Part shown: positions 1 to 7,585 of the stretch, one piece after another
Position numbering within the stretch: position 1 is the first letter of the stretch
Layout of the letters: every line of letters begins with the position of its first letter
Source of the DNA: DASVSE01 sp036399715
GTDB lineage: Bacteria; Bacteroidota; Rhodothermia; Rhodothermales; Rubricoccaceae
Assembly (NCBI GenBank): GCA_036399715.1
Contig: DASWMO010000183.1
Coordinates: 1 to 18,570, forward strand
Length of the DNA: 18,570 nt
Direction: 5' to 3'
Program-made: the position numbers and the translations under genes
Notes under the pieces: model-generated
Database searches by the model: none
The model's input: the letters and a program-made list of their open reading frames with translations, nothing else
Told to the model about the DNA's origin: nothing

Positions 1-1296
1 GACGCCGGGCGCGTGTACGCGGCCACGGACGCCGACTTCGGGCGGTCCGTCGACTGGGCCCTCGCCGCGCGGCGCAGCGCCGGCGGGCAGCCCGTCGACC
101 TCTCGGTCGGGGCGGTCCCGTACCGGGCCGTGGTGGCGCCGGTCGGGACGGCCGGGCTCCATGTGGCCACGGCCGCGCGGGCTCCGGCCCCGTTCCCGCC
201 CCGGGCCGTCGGGGAGGCGCTGGCGTGGGCGTTCGCCCTGTGGGCCGTCCTCGCCGCCGTCCTCACGGCTCTTGCGTGGGCCGACGGCCCGCGCATGGCG
301 GCCCGGTTGACCGCTTTCGGCGAGCGGATCGCGCAGGGCGAGACGGACCCCGAGACCATGCGCCGGACGTCGCGCGGGCTCGGCACGCTCGCCGGCGCGT
401 TCGCCCCGGTCGCCGCCCGGCTCCGGAAGGAGGCCGCCGAGAGGGCCGAGCTCCGCGAGCACGTCGCCGCGCTGTACCAGGTCAACCCGCACTACGTCCT
501 CCTGTGCACGCTCGACGGCCGCATCGTCGAGGCCAACCCCGCCTTCTACGCCGTGACCGGGATGCCGCCCGAGGCGGTCCGCAACGGCCGCGTCGGGGTC
601 CTCGCGGACGTGTTCCCCGTCGAGCCGCTGATGGACCTCGCCCGGCGGAGCCTCGACGAGGGCGCCGCCATCGGCGGGATCGACTACGGCATCGTCGGGG
701 CCGACGACGAGGCCCGCCCCGTCGAGGTCTCGGTCCGGGCCTTCCAGGCCGGGACGACCGAGCTCGTCGTCATCCAGGCGACCGACGTGGCCGTGCGGCG
801 CCGGCTGGAGCGCCGCGTCGAGGCGTTCTCGGACACGCTCGACCTCATGGTCGACGAACGCGTGGCCCAGCTCACGGCCGGCCAGCAGTCGCTCCGGCGC
901 ATCCTCGACGCGGCTGGCGTCGCCGTCGCGTCGTTCGACGCCGGCGGTGGGACGCGGCGGTGGTCCGGCGGCGCCCGCGCGCTCACCGGACGGGCCATCG
1001 GAGACGTGCCGCACTTTGCCGCCGTCACGGCCGCGCTCGGCCTCTCGGACGCCGACCGGGCCGCGTTCACGGCGTGGTTCTGGAACCCCGGCGACGCGCC
1101 GTACCTCGCCCGTCACCACGTCGCCGATCCGGTGACGGGCCGCACGCGGTCGCTGCGCGTCGCGTGGCACAAGGTCGAGGCGGACATCCCCGGCGGGGCC
1201 GACGCGCGGACGCTCGTGGGCGCGCCCGTACCCGACGCCGAGGCGGCGCCGGTCACGGGCGATGGCTACGCGGGCGCCGTGCCGTCTCCGGCCTGA
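1..1296 (+). CDS. Membrane PAS-domain sensor protein, 5' end cut by window
   Basis: The frame is open from base 1, so the gene probably begins upstream; the GTG at 13 is only the first possible start inside the window. About 431 residues are visible. Counting from the first visible codon, they hold the end of a probable extracytoplasmic sensor region (1-68), one membrane helix rich in Ala/Leu/Trp (about 71-92), a HAMP-like linker, and a PAS domain (about 159-270, with LLCTLDGRIVEANPAFYAVTG). A short coiled coil (RRRLERRVEAFSDTLDLMVDERVAQL) and a weaker second PAS-like region (about 300-410) follow. No histidine kinase, GGDEF, EAL or methyl-accepting domain follows; the protein ends in a Pro/Ala-rich tail. 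The family role would be sensing a small ligand or redox state, but the output is not visible. It is convergent with murA, 14 bp away. Confident in the PAS and membrane calls, not in the function. Confidence 0.75.
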   Translation, partial: DAGRVYAATDADFGRSVDWALAARRSAGGQPVDLSVGAVPYRAVVAPVGTAGLHVATAARAPAPFPPRAVGEALAWAFALWAVLAAVLTALAWADGPRMAARLTAFGERIAQGETDPETMRRTSRGLGTLAGAFAPVAARLRKEAAERAELREHVAALYQVNPHYVLLCTLDGRIVEANPAFYAVTGMPPEAVRNGRVGVLADVFPVEPLMDLARRSLDEGAAIGGIDYGIVGADDEARPVEVSVRAFQAGTTELVVIQATDVAVRRRLERRVEAFSDTLDLMVDERVAQLTAGQQSLRRILDAAGVAVASFDAGGGTRRWSGGARALTGRAIGDVPHFAAVTAALGLSDADRAAFTAWFWNPGDAPYLARHHVADPVTGRTRSLRVAWHKVEADIPGGADARTLVGAPVPDAEAAPVTGDGYAGAVPSPA

Positions 1297-1303
1297 CGGC
1301 GCC
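1273..1303. terminator. Possible bidirectional hairpin between convergent genes
   Basis: GGCGCCGT (1273-1280) pairs perfectly with ACGGCGCC (1296-1303), leaving a 15-nt loop that can pair further. It overlaps the stop codon of the PAS gene and precedes the murA stop by 8 nt, which suits a shared terminator. There is no T-tract, and hairpins are easy to find by chance at this GC content. Confidence 0.3.
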
Positions 1304-1310
1304 TCACGCG

Positions 1311-2648
1311 TCAGTCCGGCATCTCGTCCGAGTCGTCGGAGGAGCGGACGATCTCGATGCCCGCTCGCGAGAGCTTGCCTTCGAGGTTCTCGTAGCCGCG
1401 GTCGAGGTGGTATACGCGCAGCACCTCGGTCTCGCCTTCGGCGACCATGCCCGCGAGGACGAGCGATACGGACGCCCGGAGGTCCGTGCTCATCACCGTC
1501 GCGCCGGAGAGGCGCCGCGGCTGCCCGTCGCCGCCCGCCGCAAGGCCGGCTACGTGGACCGTGTCGCCCTCGACGCGCACGTCCGCGCCGAGACGGCGCA
1601 GCTCGGGAATGTGCTTGAAGCGGTCTGAGTAGACCGCGTCTCGAACCGTCGACGTGCCCGTAGCCTGGGTCATCATCACCGTCCACTGCGCCTGCAGGTC
1701 GGTCGGGAAGCCGGGGTAGGGTGTCGCCTCGACCGAGACGGGCTGGATGGCCTCGACGCCTGTCACGTCGACCGTTCCGTCGCCGACCGAGAACGGGACG
1801 CCCGTCTGACGGAACGCGTCGAGGAACGCCTCGCCGAGGTGGTCCGGGTTGGCGCCCGTGAGGCGGACCGTCTCGCCAGGCTCGGCCGCGATGGCAGCCG
1901 CGATCATGTAGGTGCCCAACTCGATGCGGTCCGGGCAGTTCGTGAAGTCGACCGCGTTCATCTTCTCGACGCCGCGGATCGTGATCGTGTCTGTGCCGAG
2001 GCCTGAGATGTCGGCGCCCATCTGCTGGAGCATCTGCCCGAACACGACGACATCGGGCTCGGCGGCAGCGTTCTCGATGCGGCTCTCGCCATCGGCCGTG
2101 ACGGCGGCGAGCAGGAAGTTGATCGTCGCACCGACCGAGGACGGCTCGAAGCGGATGGTTCCGCCGCGCAGGCGCCCGCCAGGGGCCGTCGCATAGACGT
2201 ATCCGTGGCGCTCTTCGATCTGCGCCCCGAGGGCCTCCATCGCCTTGAGGTGCAGGTCCACGGGCCGTGGGCCCCACGCGCAGCCGCCGGGCAGCGACAC
2301 CTTGGCCTTGCCGCCGCGGCCGAGAAGCGCGCCGAGCATGTAGAACGACGCCCGCATCTTGTTGACGAGGTCGTAGGGCGCCTCGTAGTGGTGCAGGTCC
2401 GTCGCGTCGATCGTCATCACGTCCGGCGTCTCGGGGTTGTCGTCGGGCGCAAACGAGACGCGGCAGCCGGTGACGCGGAGGACGTTCGAGAACGTCAGCA
2501 CGTCGTGGAGCGCGGGGACGTTGCGGATCGTCGTGACGCCGTCGGCCAGGACGGCCGCGGCCATGAGCGGCAGCATCGTGTTCTTCGATCCGCCGACGTG
2601 AAGCTGGCCGCGGAGCGGGCGTCCGCCTTGGATGACGAGGGTGTCCAT
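1311..2648 (-). CDS. murA: UDP-N-acetylglucosamine 1-carboxyvinyltransferase (MurA)
   Basis: Transfers enolpyruvate from PEP to UDP-GlcNAc, the first committed step of peptidoglycan precursor synthesis, in the cytoplasm. The 445-residue product starts MDTLVIQGG and shows the family landmarks. SKN at 21-23 carries the substrate-binding Lys22/Asn23 pair. The catalytic loop PGGCAWGPRPVDLH places the PEP-attacking Cys at 123, so a fosfomycin-type inhibitor target Cys is present (not the Asp variant). YPGFPTDLQAQ carries the general-base Asp, and TDLRASVSLVLAGMVAEGET holds the C-terminal Arg region. It is about 25 residues longer than the usual 418-420, partly from an acidic tail (SSDDSDEMPD). The start is the ATG at 2648; a TACCCCAT motif 18 nt upstream could be its -7 element. 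It is monocistronic as far as can be seen, and divergent from the CsbD-like gene. Confidence 0.97.
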   Translation of the reverse strand: MDTLVIQGGRPLRGQLHVGGSKNTMLPLMAAAVLADGVTTIRNVPALHDVLTFSNVLRVTGCRVSFAPDDNPETPDVMTIDATDLHHYEAPYDLVNKMRASFYMLGALLGRGGKAKVSLPGGCAWGPRPVDLHLKAMEALGAQIEERHGYVYATAPGGRLRGGTIRFEPSSVGATINFLLAAVTADGESRIENAAAEPDVVVFGQMLQQMGADISGLGTDTITIRGVEKMNAVDFTNCPDRIELGTYMIAAAIAAEPGETVRLTGANPDHLGEAFLDAFRQTGVPFSVGDGTVDVTGVEAIQPVSVEATPYPGFPTDLQAQWTVMMTQATGTSTVRDAVYSDRFKHIPELRRLGADVRVEGDTVHVAGLAAGGDGQPRRLSGATVMSTDLRASVSLVLAGMVAEGETEVLRVYHLDRGYENLEGKLSRAGIEIVRSSDDSDEMPD

Positions 2649-2808
2649 CGAGTCGAGAATGGGGTAGAGCGCTGGCGGGCCGTCCGGGCAGCGGAATGGC
2701 CCGGCTCGGGGCGCCGGTAAAAGGCAAAAGGTACGGGACGCCCTCGGGAGATTCCTGCCCCGACTCTTCGTCCGGCCTGCCCCCGCAGCAGCGCCCGCCG
2801 GCCCGCCG

Positions 2809-2816
2809 TACCTTGG
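2809..2816 (+). promoter_or_regulatory. Putative Bacteroidota-type -7 element (TACCTTGG)
   Basis: TACCTTGG matches TAnnTT(T/G)G, the -7 consensus of the Bacteroidota primary sigma factor, and lies 34 nt before the likely ATG of the CsbD-like gene. It sits in the 194-bp divergent gap between murA and that gene. The -33 TTTG partner is not convincing. Confidence 0.4.
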
Positions 2817-2842
2817 CCGTGTACCACAAGCACCTCGGCCGG

Positions 2843-3031
2843 ATGAGCAAAGCGCGGATGGATCAGAACTGGGACCGGATGAAGGACCAGATCGTCGCCC
2901 AGTGGGGCGGAATCGACGAGGGCGCGCTCAAGAAGGCCCGCGGCAACCTCTCGAAGGTCGTCGACCTCATCGCCGAGCACACCGGCGAAGCGCGGGCGAC
3001 GATCATGACCAAGATGTCGGCGTTCATCTAG
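2843..3031 (+). CDS. CsbD-like small stress protein
   Basis: A 62-residue protein with the CsbD-family layout: a Trp-containing N-terminal segment (NWDRMKDQIVAQWGGIDEGAL) followed by a charged helical stretch (KKARGNLSKVVDLIAEHTGEARATI). The family is made of small cytoplasmic proteins induced by general stress; their molecular role is not established. The frame is open further upstream, but that part is Pro/Arg-rich and non-conserved. The ATG at 2843 or the one at 2858 (57 residues) are the credible starts, and a TAnnTT promoter-like motif lies at 2809. It lies 85 bp before the carboxyltransferase gene on the same strand, but that gene appears to have its own promoter motif. Confidence 0.75.
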   Translation: MSKARMDQNWDRMKDQIVAQWGGIDEGALKKARGNLSKVVDLIAEHTGEARATIMTKMSAFI

Positions 3032-3087
3032 GAGGCAGACAGGGCGGCAGGTGGCCGGAGCCCGCTCCAGCAGGTCGCCGAGCGGGC

Positions 3088-3095
3088 TAGCTTCC
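3088..3095 (+). promoter_or_regulatory. Putative -7 element (TAGCTTCC)
   Basis: TAGCTTCC lies 29 nt before the GTG at 3117. That is the same spacing (28-31 nt) as TAnnTT-like motifs before egtB, the PQQ dehydrogenase, the sigma-54 activator and the gene at 17890. It is one reason for preferring 3117 over 3051 as the start of the carboxyltransferase. Confidence 0.4.
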
Positions 3096-3116
3096 GGAAC
3101 CCCTTCCGCCCCGCCC

Positions 3117-4859
3117 GTGCCCGACCCCCAGACTGCCGAGACGCCCGATCCTGAGGCCGCGACGCCGGCCCTCGCCGCGCCGCTGCGCGCGCACACGCTC
3201 GGCACGCCGGCCCCGGCCGGGCCTGCGACGGACGCGCGCCGGTCGGCCCACGCGGCGATGCAGGACGCCCTCGGCGCGCAGGCCGTCGAGGTCCGCCGCG
3301 GCGGTGGCGAGGCGTCGGTCGCCCGCGAGCACAGCCGCGGCAAGATGACGGCGAGAGAGCGCATCGCGGCCCTGCTCGACGACGGCTCGCCCTTTTTCGA
3401 ACTCGGCCTCTTCGCCGGGCGGGGGATGTACGAGGCCGAGGGCGGCTGCCCTGCCGGCGGCGTCGTGATGGGCCTCGGGCGTGTCCACGGCCGCCTCGTG
3501 CTCGTCGTCGCCAACGACGCGACCGTGAAGGCCGGCGCGTGGTTTCCGATCACGGCCAAGAAGAACCTCCGCGCGCAGGAGATCGCGCTCGAGAACCGCG
3601 TCCCGATCGTCTACCTCGTCGACTCGGCGGGCGTCTTCCTGCCGATGCAGGACGAGATCTTCCCGGACCGCGAACACTTCGGGCGCCTGTTTCGCAACAA
3701 CGCGAAGCTGTCCGCCCTCGGCGTCCCGCAGATCGCCGCCATCATGGGAAGCTGCGTCGCTGGCGGTGCCTATCTGCCCGTCATGTCCGACGAGTCGCTC
3801 ATCGTCGACGGAACAGGCTCGGTCTTTCTCGCTGGCCCGTTCCTTGTCCAAGCCGCCATCGGGGAGGTCACGGACGCCGAGACGCTCGGCGGCGCGACGA
3901 CGCAATCCGACATCTCGGGCGTGATCGACTACAAGATGCCCGACGACGCGACGTGCCTCGCGACGATCCGGGACCTCATCGAGAAGCTACCCGCCGCGCA
4001 GCGGGCGGGCTTCGCCCAGATCGCTCCGCGCGAGCCGGCCTTCCCGGCTACGGAGATCGCCGCCGTCTTTCCCGAGGGCCGCCAGACGCCGTACGACGTC
4101 CGCGAGGTAATCGCGCGCGTCGTGGATGCGGACTCGTGGACCGAGGCGAAGGAGGGCTACGGGCAGACGCTCGTCTGCGGCACGGCCCGCATCGACGGCT
4201 GGAGCGTCGGCATCGTCGCGAGTCAGCGGCTCGTCGTCAAGACGGCGCCGCTGAAGGGCAAGGCGCCCGAGATGCAGATCGGCGGCGTCATCTACGGCGA
4301 CGCGGCCGACAAGGCGGCGCGCTTCGTGATGCAGTGCAACCAGAAGCGGATCCCGCTCCTGTTCCTGCAGGACGTGACGGGCTTCATGGTCGGGACGCGC
4401 GCCGAGCAGGGCGGCATCATCAAGGACGGCGCGAAGCTTGTCCAGGCTGTCGCCAACTCGGTTGTGCCCAAGTTCACCGTTGTGATGGGCAACTCGTATG
4501 GCGCGGGCAACTACGCCCTGTGCGGCCGCGCCTACGACCCGCGCCTCTTTCTCGCGTGGCCGACGGCCCAGATCGCGGTCATGGGCGGCGCACAGGCGGC
4601 CAAGACGCTCCTGTCTATCGAGGAGCGGACGCTCGTCAAGCGCGGCGAAACGCTCTCGGACGACGACCGCGCCGCGCGCCGCGCCGAGATCGAGGCGCGT
4701 TACGCTGCTCAGACGACTCCGCTCTACGCGGCGGCACGCCTCTGGGTTGACGCGCTGATTCTGCCCGACGAGACGCGGGCGTGGATCGCGATGGGCATCG
4801 AGATGGCGGATCACAACCCGGTCATCGAGCCCTTCCGCATGGGCGTGATGCAGACGTAA
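3117..4859 (+). CDS. Acyl-CoA carboxylase carboxyltransferase (beta) subunit
   Basis: Carries the two crotonase-fold halves of a biotin-dependent acyl-CoA carboxyltransferase, which moves CO2 from carboxybiotin to an acyl-CoA. Visible marks are HSRGKMTARERIAALLDDGS near the N-terminus, the oxyanion-hole segment GSCVAGGAYLPVMSDE in the N half, and GNSYGAGNYALCGRAYDPR plus AVMGGAQAAKTL in the C half. The stretch PMQDEIFPDREHFGRLFRN is closest to methylcrotonyl-CoA carboxylase beta subunits, so MccB-like is the best subgroup guess; propionyl-CoA carboxylase beta is the alternative. The chosen GTG gives 580 residues, with a Pro/Ala-rich extension of about 45 residues before the core; the upstream GTG at 3051 would give 602. 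No biotin carboxylase or biotin-carrier gene is nearby, so the partner subunit must be encoded elsewhere. Confidence 0.92.
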   Translation: MPDPQTAETPDPEAATPALAAPLRAHTLGTPAPAGPATDARRSAHAAMQDALGAQAVEVRRGGGEASVAREHSRGKMTARERIAALLDDGSPFFELGLFAGRGMYEAEGGCPAGGVVMGLGRVHGRLVLVVANDATVKAGAWFPITAKKNLRAQEIALENRVPIVYLVDSAGVFLPMQDEIFPDREHFGRLFRNNAKLSALGVPQIAAIMGSCVAGGAYLPVMSDESLIVDGTGSVFLAGPFLVQAAIGEVTDAETLGGATTQSDISGVIDYKMPDDATCLATIRDLIEKLPAAQRAGFAQIAPREPAFPATEIAAVFPEGRQTPYDVREVIARVVDADSWTEAKEGYGQTLVCGTARIDGWSVGIVASQRLVVKTAPLKGKAPEMQIGGVIYGDAADKAARFVMQCNQKRIPLLFLQDVTGFMVGTRAEQGGIIKDGAKLVQAVANSVVPKFTVVMGNSYGAGNYALCGRAYDPRLFLAWPTAQIAVMGGAQAAKTLLSIEERTLVKRGETLSDDDRAARRAEIEARYAAQTTPLYAAARLWVDALILPDETRAWIAMGIEMADHNPVIEPFRMGVMQT

Positions 4860-4907
4860 GGGCGTCTCTCTTGCTCAGTTGAGAATCTTGAGCGGTCGCC
4901 CACTCCA

Positions 4908-5024
4908 ACGTCATCCCGAGCTTGTCGACGCCTCTCGACGGCTCTCGAATGGCGATGTAGCTGGACTCCGCGCGTCGAGATCCTTCGACTTCGGTCGCTA
5001 CGCGACCTTCGCTCAGGATGACGT
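4908..5024. repeat. Dispersed intergenic inverted repeat (GTCATCC...GGATGAC type)
   Basis: Fills most of the 201-bp gap between two convergent stop codons. The outer arms ACGTCATCCCGAGC (4908-4921) and GCTCAGGATGACGT (5011-5024) are complementary at 13 of 14 positions. Inside is a perfect small hairpin GGTCGC-TAC-GCGACC (4993-5007), together with the phrase GAGATCCTTCGACTTCGGTC. From general knowledge, this GTCATCC...TCAGGATGAC wording recurs as an intergenic repeat in many unrelated bacterial genomes and is often mis-translated as part of hypothetical proteins. It could act as a transcription terminator for both neighbours or be a non-autonomous mobile repeat. Lower GC than its flanks. Confidence 0.7.
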
Positions 5025-5060
5025 GGAGGGAGGGCGGTGTCAGATTCCGCCTCGTCGCCT

Positions 5061-5996
5061 TCACCTCCATACGGCCGTCGCTTCGCGGAACATCGTCGCG
5101 TGGAGGTCCGCCGTCTCGGCGGCGAGGGTGAGGCCGCGGGCGTCGCGGCGGGCGTAGCCGCCGGAGAGGAGCAGGCACAGCGCGGCGCCCGACGCGCGGA
5201 CGATCTCGCAGACGTAGCGGTCGCGCCGGGCGAGGCCGTCGCGGCTCAGGGCGAGGCGCCCGAAGCGGTCGCCGGCGACGACGTCGACGCCGCCGAGGTA
5301 GACGACGAGGTCCGGCTGCGCCTCGGCGAGGGCGGCCGGCAGGTGGTGGGCGAGGGCCGCGAGATATGCGTCGTCTGAGGTGCCATCGGGGAGGGGCACG
5401 TCGCGCGTGGATGGGGGCTTGCGGAAGGGGAAGTTTTTCTCGCCGTGGAGCGAGAGCGTGAACACGCCGCCCGCGGGCCACGCGCGCTCGCCCGAGAAGA
5501 ACGCCGCGTTGCCGTTGCCCTGGTGCACGTCGAGGTCCACCACGAGCGCGCGACGGATCCACGCCGACCGCTGGAGGACGCGGAGCGCGACGGCGACGTC
5601 GTTGAGGACGCAGAAGCCCTCGCCGCCGTCGGGCATCGCGTGGTGCGTGCCGCCGGCGAGGTTGCCCGCGACGCCGTCTTCGAGCGCCATCGCGGCCGCG
5701 TTGATCGTGCCCTGCACGGCGAGGACGCTCCGCCGGACGAGCGCGGGGCTCCACGGCAGGCCCATCCGGCGGACCTCGGCCGGCGTGAGCGTGCCCGCGT
5801 AGAGCGCGTCGAGGTAGCGGGCGGTGTGGACGAGCTGGAGGTCGGCCCGGTCTACGGCGCGCGGCGCGACGACGTCGCCGGGCGCGATCACGCCCTCGGC
5901 GAGCAGGAGCGCGTGGAGGGCAGCGAACTTGCCCATCGGGAACGGGTGCCGCTCCGGGAGCGGGACCGTGTAGCCGTCGTGGTACGAGACGCGCAC
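5061..5996 (-). CDS. Histone deacetylase-family metal-dependent hydrolase
   Basis: A 311-residue protein covering a whole HDAC/acetoin-utilisation/acetylpolyamine amidohydrolase fold. It starts MRVSYHDGYTVPLPERHPFP, a typical beginning for this family. Active-site marks are GGTHHA (His118/His119 charge-relay pair) and DLDVHQGNG (zinc ligands Asp156 and His158, with Asp154). YLGGVDVVAGDRFGRLAL supplies the third zinc ligand (Asp238). Bacterial members remove acetyl groups from lysines, polyamines or other small amides; the substrate here cannot be told. The GTG start lies 3 nt after the egtB stop in the same frame, so the two are almost certainly co-transcribed from the promoter before egtB. 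It ends about 37 bp from a dispersed inverted repeat. Confidence 0.9.
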   Translation of the reverse strand: MRVSYHDGYTVPLPERHPFPMGKFAALHALLLAEGVIAPGDVVAPRAVDRADLQLVHTARYLDALYAGTLTPAEVRRMGLPWSPALVRRSVLAVQGTINAAAMALEDGVAGNLAGGTHHAMPDGGEGFCVLNDVAVALRVLQRSAWIRRALVVDLDVHQGNGNAAFFSGERAWPAGGVFTLSLHGEKNFPFRKPPSTRDVPLPDGTSDDAYLAALAHHLPAALAEAQPDLVVYLGGVDVVAGDRFGRLALSRDGLARRDRYVCEIVRASGAALCLLLSGGYARRDARGLTLAAETADLHATMFREATAVWR

Positions 5997-5999
5997 CCG

Positions 6000-7346
6000 C
6001 TAGACGCTCCGCGCGAGGCGGAGGCCCGTGAACTGCCACGTCGTCTCGGGCGGGAAGAAGTTGCGGTACGTCGCCCGGGCGTGCGTGCGGCTCGTGGCGA
6101 CGGACGCGCCGCGGAGGACGAACTGGTTGGCCATGAACTTGCCGTTGTACTCGCCGAGCGCCCCCGGGCCGGCGGCGTAGCCGGGGTAGGGCGTGTACTG
6201 GCTGTGCGTCCACTGCCAGACCTCGCCCATCATCTGGCGCAGGGCGGGCGCGGCCGGGGCGCCATCCCCCGACGATCCCGCTGCAGGCAACGCCGGGGCG
6301 GGGTGGAGGCGGCCGCTCTCGACGAACGACCCGGCCGTGAGGTCGGCCGTCTGCGAGGCGACCTCCCACTCGAACTCAGACGGCAGGCGCGCATCGGGCA
6401 CGCGGCCGCTCGCGGCGAACCAGCGCGCGATGGCGTCGGCCTCGTAGTAGGACAGGTGGACGGCGGGCTCGTTCGGATCGACCGGGCGCGTGCCGGCGAG
6501 CGTGGCGTGGCGCCACCCGAGCGGCGCGTCGGCATCGGGCTCCCAGTAGAAGGGGTGCTGCCAGCCCCCGGCCTGCGCCGTCGCCCAGCCGGCCATGAGC
6601 CAGAGTTCCTGCCGCGCGTAGCCGCCGTCGGCGACGAACGCGGCGACCTCGCCGGCCGTGACGAGGCGGTCCGCGAGTTCGAACGCCTCGACGAACTGGC
6701 GGTGGCGCGGGCCCTCGTTGTCGAAATGGAAGCGGGCCTGCGTGGTCTCGCCCTCGCCCGTTGCGCCGACGTAGGCGATTCCTGCCTCGAACGCGCACCA
6801 CCGCATCGGGCCGGGGTCGCCCGCCGGGCCTGGATCGGCTGCGGCCTCGCGGTAGGCCGGGCGGAGGGGGTTGACCGAGAAGACGTGCTTGAGGTCGGTG
6901 AGCATCAGCTCCTGGTGCTGCTGCTCGTGGTTGAGCCCGATCTCGACCGTCTCGGCGATCTCGCGGTCGGCGTGCTCGTCGAAGGTGTCCAGGAACGCCC
7001 CGAGGGCCTGCGTGACGTGGGCGCGGTAGGCGAAGACCTCGGCGACGGTGGGGCGGGAGAGGTAGCCGCGCTGGGCGCGGCAGTGCCGCGGGCCGGCCTG
7101 CGTGTAGTACGAGTTGAAGAGGAACGGGTAGCGCGGGTCGTGGAGCGCGTAGCCCGCGGCGTACGGCACGAGGACGAAGGTCTCCCAGAACCACGTCGTG
7201 TGGGCGAGGTGCCACTTCGTCGGCGAGACGTCGGCCATGGACTGGACGACGTAGTCCTCGGTCTGGAGGCCCGCCGTGAGCGACTCGGTGAGGGCGCGGA
7301 CGGCGCGGAAGCGCTCGGCGAGGGTGGTGGCGGTGGCGGTCTCCAT
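6000..7346 (-). CDS. egtB: Ergothioneine biosynthesis protein EgtB (sulfoxide synthase)
   Basis: EgtB is the non-haem iron enzyme that joins a cysteine-type thiol to trimethylhistidine using O2. This 448-residue protein has the two-domain layout: an N-terminal DinB-like four-helix domain and a C-terminal formylglycine-generating-enzyme-like (FGE-sulfatase) domain. Iron-binding histidines are visible as WHLAHTTWFWE (His49) and NHEQQHQE (His140, His144). The C-terminal core shows RLPSEFEWEVA, GEVWQWTHSQYTPYPGY and NGKFMANQFVLRGAS. The ATG at 7346 is chosen because a TACGTTGA motif (7377-7370) sits 31 nt upstream; the TTG at 7373 would overlap that motif. No egtD methyltransferase is in the window. 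The low-complexity PAPALPAAGSSGDGAPAAPA insert near residue 345 is an oddity of this copy. Confidence 0.95.
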   Translation of the reverse strand: METATATTLAERFRAVRALTESLTAGLQTEDYVVQSMADVSPTKWHLAHTTWFWETFVLVPYAAGYALHDPRYPFLFNSYYTQAGPRHCRAQRGYLSRPTVAEVFAYRAHVTQALGAFLDTFDEHADREIAETVEIGLNHEQQHQELMLTDLKHVFSVNPLRPAYREAAADPGPAGDPGPMRWCAFEAGIAYVGATGEGETTQARFHFDNEGPRHRQFVEAFELADRLVTAGEVAAFVADGGYARQELWLMAGWATAQAGGWQHPFYWEPDADAPLGWRHATLAGTRPVDPNEPAVHLSYYEADAIARWFAASGRVPDARLPSEFEWEVASQTADLTAGSFVESGRLHPAPALPAAGSSGDGAPAAPALRQMMGEVWQWTHSQYTPYPGYAAGPGALGEYNGKFMANQFVLRGASVATSRTHARATYRNFFPPETTWQFTGLRLARSV

Positions 7347-7369
7347 CGGGGCGGCGGTGGTGCGGGGCG

Positions 7370-7377
7370 TCAACGTA
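7370..7377 (-). promoter_or_regulatory. Putative -7 element for egtB (TACGTTGA)
   Basis: On the minus strand TACGTTGA fits TAnnTT and lies 31 nt before the egtB ATG. It would give an untranslated leader of roughly 20 nt for the egtB-deacetylase unit. Confidence 0.4.
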
Positions 7378-7427
7378 CGGGCGCGCGCCCAGTCCCCGGC
7401 GGCGCGGCGGGGGCGGACGGGGCGTGC

Positions 7428-7456
7428 GCGTTATCCGGCCTGCGGCCGGATAACGC
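7428..7456. repeat. Perfect 13-bp-arm palindrome with 3-nt loop
   Basis: GCGTTATCCGGCC (7428-7440) and GGCCGGATAACGC (7444-7456) are exact reverse complements around TGC. A 15-nt direct echo, GTTATCCGGCTTGCG (7536-7550), repeats GTTATCCGGCCTGCG (7430-7444) with one mismatch. The element lies between divergent genes, so it is not an ordinary terminator. Its right arm also supplies the R''-like half of the candidate upstream attC site. Confidence 0.75.
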
Positions 7457-7544
7457 CGGCCGGACCGCGTGCCGGGCAGCGTCTGGCGGGAAAGGGCGGT
7501 ACTCTCCGCGCGTTATGCGGCCGGAGAGCGCCGGGGTTATCCGG
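7446..7544 (+). other. Candidate attC-like recombination site A (weak)
   Basis: CCGGATAAC (7446-7454) is the exact reverse complement of GTTATCCGG (7536-7544), matching the outer R''/R' pairing of an integron attC site. Inner arms can pair as CCGGACCGC (left) with GCGGCCGG (right), leaving one unpaired base. An alternative right end is GCGTTATGC (7510-7518). It shares less sequence with sites B and C than they share with each other, and its spacers are uneven, so it is only a candidate. It would mark the 5' boundary of the lipoprotein cassette. Confidence 0.35.
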
Positions 7545-7585
7545 CTTGCGTTCGCCCAATGCTTGTTCTGCAGCCTCTGTCAGCC

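Noticed and set aside
3051..3116. Upstream start of the carboxyltransferase at GTG 3051
   Set aside because: Possible, and a GGAGG lies at 3031-3035, but the spacing is long, the added residues are low-complexity, and a promoter-like motif falls inside this segment.
4879..5157. 92-codon plus-strand ORF over the dispersed repeat
   Set aside because: Its translated repeat phrases are a familiar annotation artefact of this kind of element; no start signal or domain.
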